NCBI RefSeq assembly: GCF_000024945.1
Contig: NC_013520.1
Coordinates: forward strand, 1,885,001-1,949,000
DNA: 64,000 bases
Reading direction: 5' to 3'
Source of the DNA: Veillonella parvula DSM 2008
Lineage (GTDB): Bacteria > Bacillota > Negativicutes > Veillonellales > Veillonellaceae
Positions 54,917 through 63,426 of the stretch are shown in pieces (the stretch's first letter is position 1; the number at the start of each line of letters is the position of its first letter). Both the position numbers and the translations under genes were made by a program. Under the pieces are notes generated by a model. The model had not been told where the DNA came from. It ran no database searches and saw only the letters and a list, made by a program, of their open reading frames with translations.

Positions 54917-55993
54917 TTATTTATCATCTGGCATACTTTTATAAAACCCTTCAATATGCCATTCGCCATTTTCTTCGACGAGAGATATGTAGCGTGTCAT
55001 GTGCGCAGCCTCAACCGCGCCATCTCCGGGTTTAGTGACTTGCAGATCCGCTTCGTAAATGATGCGTTTCATGCCATTTATACGACTGATACGACTCGTA
55101 CCTAAGGACCCGACAACCACCTTCGGCGCCGACTTTATAGATTCCATCCATTTCTGCTTTTCTACGGGATTTGTCTTAGCCTGATTGGTAACATAGGTGA
55201 AAGCCTTATCATAGTTCTTTTCATTGACAGCGTCAAAATAACCGTGAACAACATCCCGTGCAGCTTCATCACTGCCTTGACCGACGATGATATTCGTAAA
55301 CCATCCGCCCGGATCCAGTTCATTTTCCGGTCCCATATAACGAGACGAAACACTGCATACGCAGATAGCACTCACCAGCAATGCAACGAGAATTCGAGTA
55401 GTGAAAGCGCTGCTCGTAGGCGATACTTTCATAATAGATGCCAACCGTTTGTCGATAATGATGTTCCTCAACGCCTCACCATATTGATTAGCCTTCGGTT
55501 CACCTTTCTTACACAGTAGAACAAATAGAATAATCGGTCCGATGAAAGGAATTAAGATTAAAAACAGATGATCACTGCTTTTACCGGTATCATGAAGGCG
55601 ACGGATACATAGAGAGCCCAACGGAATCAGCGAGACAAGACCGATGATTGTCAGTAACATCCATGCCAACAGGATTAAATAAATACCCGTATGAAGCACC
55701 ACCATAAGCCCATAAGAAAGGGCCAGAATTCCAGCGATAACTAAAATCCACATCAAAAAGAACCGCAAAAATTCCCCTCTGGACGCACGGCCATCTGAAT
55801 TCATAAATTTGCGGCCCACCACATAGAGAAATGTATCCTTGTAACTCAACTGATAATGCGCCAGCGGATAGATAATATCCCCTTCCGGTGCGATGCTCTC
55901 AACCTCCACCGCAGTCGTATACTGCCCGCAATGCGGACAGAACATGGCAGTCTCGTCACAATACTGACGGCAGGATTCACAATATCGTTTCAT
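54917..55993 (-). CDS. DUF805 membrane protein with N-terminal zinc ribbon
   Basis: The 358-residue protein begins with a zinc ribbon (CESCRQYCD and CPHCGQY, residues 5-23). A DUF805 domain of four helices follows (about 55-175, with GRASRGEFLRFF and CIRRLHDTGKSS). Another helix (about 200) leads to an extracytoplasmic C-terminal domain resembling DUF4878/NTF2-like folds (about 245-350). It starts 12 bp after the uracil-DNA glycosylase-like gene, with GAAGGT upstream. The function is unknown. Codon use is GC-richer than in most of the window. Confidence 0.75.
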   Translation of the reverse strand: MKRYCESCRQYCDETAMFCPHCGQYTTAVEVESIAPEGDIIYPLAHYQLSYKDTFLYVVGRKFMNSDGRASRGEFLRFFLMWILVIAGILALSYGLMVVLHTGIYLILLAWMLLTIIGLVSLIPLGSLCIRRLHDTGKSSDHLFLILIPFIGPIILFVLLCKKGEPKANQYGEALRNIIIDKRLASIMKVSPTSSAFTTRILVALLVSAICVCSVSSRYMGPENELDPGGWFTNIIVGQGSDEAARDVVHGYFDAVNEKNYDKAFTYVTNQAKTNPVEKQKWMESIKSAPKVVVGSLGTSRISRINGMKRIIYEADLQVTKPGDGAVEAAHMTRYISLVEENGEWHIEGFYKSMPDDK

Positions 55994-56005
55994 ATGTAAT
56001 ACCTT

Positions 56006-56803
56006 CTATCTCAAAACTCTCTCTACAGCTTCAGCAAAACCTTCACGGTATAAATTAGCCCCACCGTTAGCCGGATGTCTAAGACCGATGGCTGAAAGGC
56101 CGAATCGCCCCATCGTGTCCGCCGATTTTTGACCGACAGCGAGCACGAGCGGCTCCGGTCCACCTAATTCGGTGTGCAATGCCAACAGTCTTTTCGTATA
56201 TTCCCAACCCAGCTGCTGCTCCGACTCGGTCGGCGTCCGATTAGTGAGCGGTTCGCCCGCCTTGTGAGGGTGAAAGGGAAATATATTCCACAGCAACGCA
56301 TCGTACGGATCAATTTCCTGTTCGATGATAGCACTCCATACTACCGTATCCGTAGGCTCGTTGAACCCCTGTTCCTGTTGGGTCCGTTTCAGCATAGGGC
56401 TCACAGGAGAGCTGGTTCTTTGTAATGTAACAGGCGTTATCTGATGCGCCCGAATCGTTTTATGCTTATCCAGCAACATGCGCTCACAGGTAATGGCAAT
56501 GCCCGAAAAGCGCCCACCTTGATATCCGACAGCCTCCGCCACCACAAAAATTTTGGAGCGTCCCAACCGCGGCAGCAAATACGCCATCAAATTGTTACGA
56601 CGCACCTGAGCCGCATCAAAATCAGGCCGAACAATTTCGAGGTCAGGATTCACCTCGCCCCATGGATTGTGAACAAGCTCGCCCCTATATTGACCGAGCC
56701 AGTCTATAAACTGCTGTACTTTTGCAATCTGATTCGTATCAAACGAAGTCATATATTCATCAAAAGACAGCGTTTTCTCTTCCTCTGATGTAAATAAGGA
56801 CAT
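56006..56803 (-). CDS. Uracil-DNA glycosylase superfamily protein
   Basis: The 265-residue protein matches a UDG-superfamily branch by three landmarks: VVAEAVGYQGGRFSG (about 85-99, the catalytic-site loop of family 4/5-like enzymes), NIFPFHPH (about 178) and GLRHPANGG (about 238, with the HP-N motif). It should excise damaged or deaminated bases, or act on another lesion; the branch is not fixed by sequence reading. No Fe-S cysteine set is apparent. GGGGGAG precedes the ATG. Confidence 0.8.
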   Translation of the reverse strand: MSLFTSEEEKTLSFDEYMTSFDTNQIAKVQQFIDWLGQYRGELVHNPWGEVNPDLEIVRPDFDAAQVRRNNLMAYLLPRLGRSKIFVVAEAVGYQGGRFSGIAITCERMLLDKHKTIRAHQITPVTLQRTSSPVSPMLKRTQQEQGFNEPTDTVVWSAIIEQEIDPYDALLWNIFPFHPHKAGEPLTNRTPTESEQQLGWEYTKRLLALHTELGGPEPLVLAVGQKSADTMGRFGLSAIGLRHPANGGANLYREGFAEAVERVLR

Positions 56804-57217
56804 AGGCTCTCCCCCAATTTATACTACCGACCCATATAATTAATAATGCTGTATATCATGATTATCAATCCTTTATATACTGTATTTATACACTAAAGCC
56901 CATAATAATACAATCCATATATTACGATATCCAATCATAATATGTGATAATATATCTGATAATCACGCACTACATAAGATGTATGCCGTTACTATATTAT
57001 AATAGCATCCATTTCTGAAAATTTGATGCGAAATTAATATTCAAAATATTCACATGCAACAAAATATAAAAACTGTAATTTCAAAGCGACTTTAGATTCT
57101 CTACCATCAAAACGACAGGCCTCATTTAACAGCCTTGATGGTAATGAACGATCCTACTATCTTTGAAACTACAGTTTTGTTGGACTTCTGTTGCTACTAA
57201 TATATACAATATCACAT
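56804..57217. other. Intergenic region with nested hairpin
   Basis: 414 bp, AT-rich and without a supported gene. It contains element D at 57071-57176 and the promoter region of the glycosylase gene. Confidence 0.7.
57071..57176 (-). ncRNA. Nested hairpin element (element D)
   Basis: A 15-of-16-bp outer stem (57071-57086 with 57161-57176) encloses a 9-bp inner stem (TACCATCAA, 57102-57110, with 57135-57143) and an AGGC/GCCT pair. On the minus strand the outer stem is followed by a T-rich run, so it may end the SsuB-type gene, with a 74-nt folded loop instead of a tetraloop. It lacks the conserved blocks of A and B. Confidence 0.55.
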
Positions 57218-57991
57218 TTATATATAAAACTCGATTTTGTCTTCTTTGGCGAGTTGGAATTGTTCAAATATGTGATTTCGAATATTGACGAAGGATGCGG
57301 AGGTCCTGTCCGTCCTATCGATGAGATTGACGGGGATGATCATTTGCACCCGTCCCGGATTAGCGGCGAGCACTACGACGCGATCCGCAAGTACCACCGC
57401 CTCTTCAATATCATGCGTAACAAATACGACCGTTTTACCCTCTTCACGGCAGATGCGGGAGATTTCGTCCTGTAAATTAATGCGTGTCAACGCGTCGAGG
57501 GCCCCTAGCGGCTCATCCATGAAGATAATATCCGGATCGACCGCTAGCGCCCGCGCAATGGAAACACGTTGCTGCATCCCGCCTGACAGCTCCGCCGGAT
57601 ATCGGTTCCGAGCATGATCGAGCCCCACCATTTTCACGTATTTATCGATAATAGCAGGTCGCTCTTCCTTTGGTACATTCTTGCTTTCAAGGCCCAGTTC
57701 AATATTGCTTTCCACCGTTCGCCACGGTAATAGTCCGTAATTCTGAAAAACCGTTACATACCGCAATTGGGGTGCTTTCACCTCTGCGCCATCAATGGTA
57801 ATAGAACCCGAGGTAACGAGCTCAAAGCCTGCCATAGCATTTAAAAGCGTACTTTTACCGGACCCGGAAGGACCTAAGAGACAAATAAATTCACCTCGTT
57901 CAATGTCCAGATTAATATTCTCAAGGATGGTAAGCGGTTCTCCATCTTTCATAAATTCCTTGTGTGCATTGCGCACCGAAATGTAAGCCAT
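57218..57991 (-). CDS. ABC transporter ATPase, nitrate/sulfonate/taurine type
   Basis: The 257-residue ATPase has Walker A GPSGSGKS (about 40), signature LSGGMQQR (about 138), Walker B IIFMDEPLGALD (about 160) and an H-loop VTHD (about 195). It belongs to the SsuB/TauB/NrtD group. It completes a binding protein-permease-ATPase operon transcribed from 59719, with gaps of about 10 bp. Substrate (sulfonate, taurine, nitrate or a thiamine precursor) is not determined. Confidence 0.9.
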   Translation of the reverse strand: MAYISVRNAHKEFMKDGEPLTILENINLDIERGEFICLLGPSGSGKSTLLNAMAGFELVTSGSITIDGAEVKAPQLRYVTVFQNYGLLPWRTVESNIELGLESKNVPKEERPAIIDKYVKMVGLDHARNRYPAELSGGMQQRVSIARALAVDPDIIFMDEPLGALDALTRINLQDEISRICREEGKTVVFVTHDIEEAVVLADRVVVLAANPGRVQMIIPVNLIDRTDRTSASFVNIRNHIFEQFQLAKEDKIEFYI

Positions 57992-58002
57992 GCGTCCACC
58001 TC

Positions 58003-58755
58003 CTATTTCTCAATGCCCCAACGTCTATAAATCCATTTTTCGATGAGGGACACGCCCCAATCGAGTAAAAGTCCCACAAAACCGATCGTTAGAATCGCCA
58101 CCATCAAGAGGTCGTTGCGCAAATTGTTCCGCATATCGATGATGAGGAAGCCAAGACCCGTCTGGGAACCTACCATTTCCCCCGTCACCAGGAATATCCA
58201 CGCCGTACCGAGCGCGATGTGAAGTCCTGATGCAATACCAGGAAACACCGCGGGCAATACGATTTTAAATAACAATTCCGGCTGCTTGATACCAAAATTT
58301 CGAGCCACCTTGATGTATACGGGATCGATATTCTGAATCGCGGACACCGTGGACAATAGAACCGGGAAAAACGCCGCGATAAAGATGATAACGATAGCAG
58401 GCGCTTGACCGATACCGAAAAACAGAACGATAAACGGCAACCATGCTACTGGCGAAATAGGACGAATCACCTGAACGACGGGATTAATATAGTTCCAAAT
58501 GCCCTTATACCAACCTAAAATAAGGCCTAAAAACACACCGGCTACGACGGAAATGATATAGCCAATGAAAAAGCGCACCAAACTATCCGCAATATCCTTG
58601 AACAATACGCCGTCCCCGATGAGTTCTCCGAACCCGAGCAGCACCTTGTACGGCGTCGGCAGCAAGGCTTCGTTAAATCCGCCGATGCGGACAACTAGCT
58701 CCCAAATCAGCCAGACCGCGACGAACGCGCCCGGTACATATGTGTATTTCTTCAT
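58003..58755 (-). CDS. ABC transporter permease, SsuC/TauC type
   Basis: The 250-residue protein has six helices and a permease EAA loop (ARNFGIKQPELLFKIVLPAVFPG, about 150-172). It belongs to the nitrate/sulfonate/taurine permease family and should form the channel with the ATPase downstream. AGGGGG precedes the ATG. Confidence 0.9.
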   Translation of the reverse strand: MKKYTYVPGAFVAVWLIWELVVRIGGFNEALLPTPYKVLLGFGELIGDGVLFKDIADSLVRFFIGYIISVVAGVFLGLILGWYKGIWNYINPVVQVIRPISPVAWLPFIVLFFGIGQAPAIVIIFIAAFFPVLLSTVSAIQNIDPVYIKVARNFGIKQPELLFKIVLPAVFPGIASGLHIALGTAWIFLVTGEMVGSQTGLGFLIIDMRNNLRNDLLMVAILTIGFVGLLLDWGVSLIEKWIYRRWGIEK

Positions 58756-58765
58756 GGTCTACCCC

Positions 58766-59719
58766 CTATGGCAACAGCGATGTATCTACAAACTCCGAAT
58801 AACTCGGCACCTTTTTAATCAAATCGACATGGGTCATGTGATGCACGAGCGCATTATAACGATCCTCGGTGAGGGCCAAATCTCCAAACCCAATTACTTG
58901 CAAGGAACGCTCGATAACAGGATCCTTAAATTTCATATATTTCAAGGCAATCTCCTTTTGCGCCTCCGGATGCTCATCCAAATATGTACCTGCATCGAGA
59001 TAGGCTTTTGTGAAAGTCTTCGCCAAATCGTGATGTTCATCGACGAATTGACCATTGAACACGAGGGCGCAGCAGATATTATCATGCCATAAGTGATCAG
59101 GGTCTTCAAAGACTTTTCCCGTACCCATTTCTATGGCAAGAGAACCGAAAGGCTCAGCCACGCTATACCCAGCGATTTGACCGACCGACAATGCGGACGG
59201 CATTTCAGGAGGACTCATCTCCACTATCTGTACATCCTTCTCACTAAGGCCTGCCCGTTCAAGCATGAGGTCTACAAGGATTTTTTGAGTTGATTGCTTA
59301 TGAGGGATAGCAAAGGATTTGCCTTTCAAATCCTGTACAGAATTAATGTCGTTATTTACAACGATAATGTTGCCTTCCGTATGGCCTAATGCCGCTGCGC
59401 GCACATCAATTCCCTGTTCACGAGCCTTTACTCCGAGTTCAACGAGAACGGCTGCAGCATCTACTTTACCGGTATTAAGCGCATCCATGAGTTCCGGCCA
59501 GGAACCGTATTTAACAAGCTCTACATGGACAGGACCATCCGCTGTCTCCAATTCCTTCGTAGCAAATACGGGCAGCGCATGAGTAATCGGTAAATACGCA
59601 ACACGTACAGTTTTTAATTCTTGGGCGGTCTTCGGTTTACTGTATTCATGATAACCATACGCCAACCCACTTACTACCAACAGCACGATAGCAGTGATTA
59701 GATACCAAGTTTTTTTCAT
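58766..59719 (-). CDS. ABC transporter substrate-binding protein, SsuA/NrtA type
   Basis: The 317-residue protein has an N-terminal hydrophobic segment (about 5-24) without a lipobox cysteine, so it is probably membrane-anchored by an uncleaved helix or released to the periplasm. The binding fold is type 2 (VRVAYLPITHALPVF, then GSWPELMDALNTGKVDAA, and a hinge LKGKSFAIPHKQST). It heads the operon. AGAGGGG precedes the ATG. Confidence 0.88.
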   Translation of the reverse strand: MKKTWYLITAIVLLVVSGLAYGYHEYSKPKTAQELKTVRVAYLPITHALPVFATKELETADGPVHVELVKYGSWPELMDALNTGKVDAAAVLVELGVKAREQGIDVRAAALGHTEGNIIVVNNDINSVQDLKGKSFAIPHKQSTQKILVDLMLERAGLSEKDVQIVEMSPPEMPSALSVGQIAGYSVAEPFGSLAIEMGTGKVFEDPDHLWHDNICCALVFNGQFVDEHHDLAKTFTKAYLDAGTYLDEHPEAQKEIALKYMKFKDPVIERSLQVIGFGDLALTEDRYNALVHHMTHVDLIKKVPSYSEFVDTSLLP

Positions 59720-59757
59720 AGTGTCCCCTCTTTCTACCTCACAACAAGGGGCGTTTA

Positions 59758-59769
59758 TGACTCATGTCA
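59758..59769. promoter_or_regulatory. Short palindrome upstream of the SsuA-type gene
   Basis: TGACTCATGTCA is a TGAC-N4-GTCA dyad 40-50 bp before the start codon, a common operator position. It is short enough to be chance. Confidence 0.3.
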
Positions 59770-60037
59770 CTTTTTCGCATTTTTCTAAACCTTAGATGAA
59801 ATAAGGCTTTAGAACACCTCGTCTTTTAAACTTAATATAACCTACTATATCAATATGTATTAATTATGTCAATAAATCATATTAATATTATAGGTATTAT
59901 TATTTATGTACGAAAAATGTCAATATAGACAAGATCCTATTCATTTAAATAAGCATTTTAATATAAAAGGCAAATAAATAGATAGTATGTAGAGGATCAA
60001 CACCAGTAAACGTTCAGATAACATAAGCCGCAAGATT

Positions 60038-60095
60038 CTAATTAACGAAAACAGCAAATAACTAATTAACAAAAAGCGGTAAAGCGCTAATTAAC
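60038..60095. repeat. Three CTAATTAAC-anchored direct repeats
   Basis: CTAATTAAC recurs at 60038, 60062 and 60087 (spacing 24 and 25), each followed by an A-rich run. The tract abuts the glycosyltransferase terminator. Confidence 0.55.
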
Positions 60096-60098
60096 AAA

Positions 60099-60131
60099 AA
60101 ACAGGTAGCATCTATTGGATACTACCTGTTT
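60099..60131 (-). terminator. Terminator after the glycosyltransferase gene
   Basis: An ACAGGTAG/CTACCTGT stem with further pairing, and a long T-run on the minus strand. Confidence 0.87.
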
Positions 60132-60155
60132 GTAATGTTTATTAAGTTTTCACAA

Positions 60156-61787
60156 TTATTTGAATAGAGTCTTTTTATTTAATACGTAAACTTCAGATGT
60201 ACCGGCTTCACTAGACTCAGATACATGTGGATAAATGGAGGACTGACGGAAATGCTTAATTTCCCCTTTAGGAACGATTAACATAAGTGGCTTACCAGAT
60301 TCGATAATCTTGTTAAATTCCTCTTCACTTACTTGTTCCATAAGATATTTCTTCTGCCATTCAGCGCTACGTTTTTTTAATTTATCTCGATCATCCCAGC
60401 GGCTTTCATCACCATTAATCTTGATAACCTTATGACCCGTATAATACACAACAGCCGTACTATAGCCGTTATAGTAATAGACATCCCCTTCATAGGAATC
60501 CACTACTGGAACAACATCAATATTACTACGTTGCTTAACGAATGGCTCTAAACCTTCCATAACAACTATAGAAGATATAACCATCGTACCAAGGACAATA
60601 ATTGTAACTAAACGATATCCTCTTTTCGTATACCATGTATAGAACATAGCCAATATTGCCATAGCAACCACGACATAGAGCAAACAATAAAAACCCCATG
60701 GTGCGAAGAAAGAGCCTGCTACATAAGCAATCCACAAAAGCAACGTCGGCCCCATAATAATCCATTTTAGGGCTCTAGATTTGCCTTTGCGAATAAGCTT
60801 CATAACGCCCAAAGCACCGATAGCACTAAATGGGACTAAGCTAACAAAGGTATATAGAGGGTATTTTGTTGCCATCAAGGTGTAAAATAGCACAATTCCA
60901 ACACCCCAGGTCATATTATAGATAAACCCTGTATGACGTTGTTTGAAACCATCGATTATGCCGTAAATAACAGCACCTGTCCACGGCATAGAGGCGCCAA
61001 GGAAGATAGCGAGGTAATACCACCATACGTTATCTTCCGGATGTTCCGATTGAGTAGCACGAGTCACATTGTGAAGTCCTAAGAAGCCATTGATAAAGTC
61101 TTGACCATGAACACTGTACATGTACACATACCACGGCAAACAAACTACACAAAAAGCTAAAATGCCACGCCAATCAAAGATAGCTTTCACCATAGACCAA
61201 GAACGATTAATACCTGCAAAAACAAGTAAAATCATACCAGGCAACACAATAGCTACAGGACCTTTAGTGAGTACGCCTAAAGCAGCGAATACATAAGCTA
61301 CAATCATGGCATATGGTTTCTGTTCCACCAGACCCTTGTAGGAGTAAATCATGACCATCAATGTCGTATAAAGGAGCACCATATCTGTAATAACGCCATG
61401 AGCTACGGTCCAGAACATGAGAGATGTGCCTAGAACGGATGCCCCAATGAGACCAAGCGCCCACTTACCGCTCATGGTACGCGTAGATTGATACATGGTC
61501 GCCACCGACAAAGCACCGAAAATAGCACTTGGTAGGCGCACCACCCAATCAGCAATTCCAAAGACTTTAAAGCCAAGAGCAATGAGCCAATAAATCATGA
61601 TTGGTTTATCGTACCAATAAGTGCCATAAATCTGCGGAGATAGCCAATCACCAGAAAGAACCATTTCCTTTGCCGTTAACGCATAATTAGATTCAACGGG
61701 ATCTGTAACAGGCAACATATTATTGCCAAACATATAAAACACTAGCCACACAATAAATACGACTGGTGTTAATCGAGAGAGTTTCAT
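60156..61787 (-). CDS. GT-C glycosyltransferase, family 39 (ArnT-like)
   Basis: The 543-residue protein has about twelve helices. Near its start it carries the acidic loop DPVESNYALTAKEM and YWYDKPIMIYWL, which mark GT39/ArnT-type transferases that use polyprenyl-phosphate sugars. It may modify lipid A or surface glycans with an aminosugar or other sugar; the substrate is unknown. It starts 11 bp after the dedA stop, with AAGGAG upstream. Confidence 0.87.
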   Translation of the reverse strand: MKLSRLTPVVFIVWLVFYMFGNNMLPVTDPVESNYALTAKEMVLSGDWLSPQIYGTYWYDKPIMIYWLIALGFKVFGIADWVVRLPSAIFGALSVATMYQSTRTMSGKWALGLIGASVLGTSLMFWTVAHGVITDMVLLYTTLMVMIYSYKGLVEQKPYAMIVAYVFAALGVLTKGPVAIVLPGMILLVFAGINRSWSMVKAIFDWRGILAFCVVCLPWYVYMYSVHGQDFINGFLGLHNVTRATQSEHPEDNVWWYYLAIFLGASMPWTGAVIYGIIDGFKQRHTGFIYNMTWGVGIVLFYTLMATKYPLYTFVSLVPFSAIGALGVMKLIRKGKSRALKWIIMGPTLLLWIAYVAGSFFAPWGFYCLLYVVVAMAILAMFYTWYTKRGYRLVTIIVLGTMVISSIVVMEGLEPFVKQRSNIDVVPVVDSYEGDVYYYNGYSTAVVYYTGHKVIKINGDESRWDDRDKLKKRSAEWQKKYLMEQVSEEEFNKIIESGKPLMLIVPKGEIKHFRQSSIYPHVSESSEAGTSEVYVLNKKTLFK

Positions 61788-61798
61788 AAGGGGTCTCC

Positions 61799-62386
61799 TT
61801 ATCGACGATTACGATAGTATCTAAAGCCCAGTACTGCAGCTATAATGACAAATACAACGATCATACCAATCAAGAACTCATGATTGTACTCGATAAGGTC
61901 TTGCCAATTTTCACCAAGTACCTTGCCTAAGTAAACGAGCAAAATCGTCCAAGGAATCGTACCGAGTACCGTCCAGATGATGAAATGCCACATGGGATAG
62001 CGTGCCATTCCTGCCGGAAAGGAGATAAAGGTACGAACACCGGGTAAAAGTCGACCAAAAAATACAGCTACACCGCCATATTTATTAAACATCTTTTCTG
62101 CCAGTTCAAATTTATGTTCATTAAAAAATATATATTTACCATATTTTAATAATAAAGGGCGCCCACCATGCTCACCCATCCAGTAGGATACTATAGAACC
62201 AACAATCCCTGCTAAGATACCTACCACCATTGTCGTATGCATATCAAATATGCCTTGAGCTATCAAATACCCCGCAAAACCAAGTACGATTTCACTCGGA
62301 ATAGGCACGTTAGCATTTTCTAGAACCATTGCAATAAACATGGCCGTATAGCCATATGTTTCCATAAACGAAATAATATATTCCAC
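61799..62386 (-). CDS. DedA-family membrane protein
   Basis: The 195-residue protein has the DedA features: NANVPIPSEIVLGFAG (about 24-39) and FFGRLLPGVRTFISFPAG (about 110-127), with about five helices. DedA proteins act as lipid scramblases or flippases, for example of undecaprenyl phosphate, which fits a lipid-linked glycosyltransferase partner. The start is GTG at 62386 with GAGGTAAA upstream; the ATG at codon 8 is possible. Confidence 0.88.
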   Translation of the reverse strand: MEYIISFMETYGYTAMFIAMVLENANVPIPSEIVLGFAGYLIAQGIFDMHTTMVVGILAGIVGSIVSYWMGEHGGRPLLLKYGKYIFFNEHKFELAEKMFNKYGGVAVFFGRLLPGVRTFISFPAGMARYPMWHFIIWTVLGTIPWTILLVYLGKVLGENWQDLIEYNHEFLIGMIVVFVIIAAVLGFRYYRNRR

Positions 62387-62498
62387 TATTTTACCTCACT
62401 AAAAATCCCCATCCAGGTTCTATAATGTACTTATTCTTGTACATCGTTTCGTAAAAGTTTCACCCAACCATTTGGTATACCATATATTTTACCATAAT

Positions 62499-62530
62499 AA
62501 AGAGACCCTCACCACAAGTGGGGTCTCTTT
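62499..62530 (-). terminator. Terminator after the metal-chelate ABC operon
   Basis: AAAGAGACCC/GGGTCTCTTT stem with a 12-nt loop between the ABC ATPase gene end and dedA. A second hairpin, CACAATAGC/GCTATTGTG, lies at 62555-62578. Confidence 0.85.
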
Positions 62531-62637
62531 AAGGTATAAACAGTATGCAATTTTCACAATAGCCTTTTTGCTATTGTGTACATCTCAGTAAAAATAGCTA
62601 ACAATTAACTGGCTATACGGTACCTAGTCTCCTCTGT

Positions 62638-63426
62638 TTAAGCAAGACCATATGGTACACATATAGGACATGTTTCTTCACTACGAGGGCTTTGTAAAAT
62701 ATCCGCTTTAATACCGAACCACTCTGCTAAATTCTCTGGGGTCATCATCATATGCGGAGCTCCATCACCTACGATAGCACCCTCTTTAAGGGCAATAATG
62801 CGGTCGCTATAGCGCAAAGCTAGATTCAAATCATGGAGTACCATAACGACCATAATATTTCGTTCCCGCTGTGTGCGTTTAACCAGTTCCATCAATTCAA
62901 TTTGATGACGACTGTCGAGATAGGTAGTCGGTTCATCGAGGAGTAAAATATTTGGTTCTTGAGCCAAACTTAATGAAAGCCATACGCGTTGCCGTTCACC
63001 GCCGGATAGTTCCCCTATGTGCCGATACCGATATTTCCATACATCTGTGCATTTCATCGCCTGCTCCACAGCAGCTAAATCCGCATCAGATAGTTCCTTA
63101 AAAATCGATACATACGGATTTCGTCCGGATCGAACCAACTGCTCAACTAACATTCCTTCAGGGGCTGTCGTAATTTGCGGTAACAAAGCTATATGGCGCG
63201 CTAATTCCTTTGTATTCCACGAATGTAAAGATTTTTCATCCAGCGATATGGTGCCTTGTTTTAGCTTAATAAGTCGGGCCAAAGCTTTCAAAAATGTTGA
63301 TTTTCCCGAACCATTCGGACCGATGATAGATATTATTTCCGGTTTATCAAAGACGATGGATTGATTTTCCAGTATCAATCGTTTTCCATAGCCTACCGTT
63401 ATATTATCGACTGTTAACACACTCAT
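62638..63426 (-). CDS. Iron-siderophore/heme/cobalamin-type ABC ATPase (FecE-like)
   Basis: The 262-residue ATPase has Walker A GPNGSGKS (about 36), signature LSGGERQR (about 140) and Walker B LLLDEPTTYLD (about 160). It belongs to the FecE/BtuD group that powers uptake of metal chelates. It overlaps the permease stop by 4 bp (ATGA), so it is coupled. Substrate is open: siderophore, heme or cobalamin. Confidence 0.9.
   Translation of the reverse strand: MSVLTVDNITVGYGKRLILENQSIVFDKPEIISIIGPNGSGKSTFLKALARLIKLKQGTISLDEKSLHSWNTKELARHIALLPQITTAPEGMLVEQLVRSGRNPYVSIFKELSDADLAAVEQAMKCTDVWKYRYRHIGELSGGERQRVWLSLSLAQEPNILLLDEPTTYLDSRHQIELMELVKRTQRERNIMVVMVLHDLNLALRYSDRIIALKEGAIVGDGAPHMMMTPENLAEWFGIKADILQSPRSEETCPICVPYGLA

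Larger units (their letters stand above)
59720..60155. other. Intergenic region upstream of the SsuA-type gene
   Basis: 436 bp, AT-rich. It holds the operon promoter (minus), a small palindrome at 59758-59769, three copies of CTAATTAAC near the right end and the glycosyltransferase terminator. No gene is supported. Confidence 0.65.
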
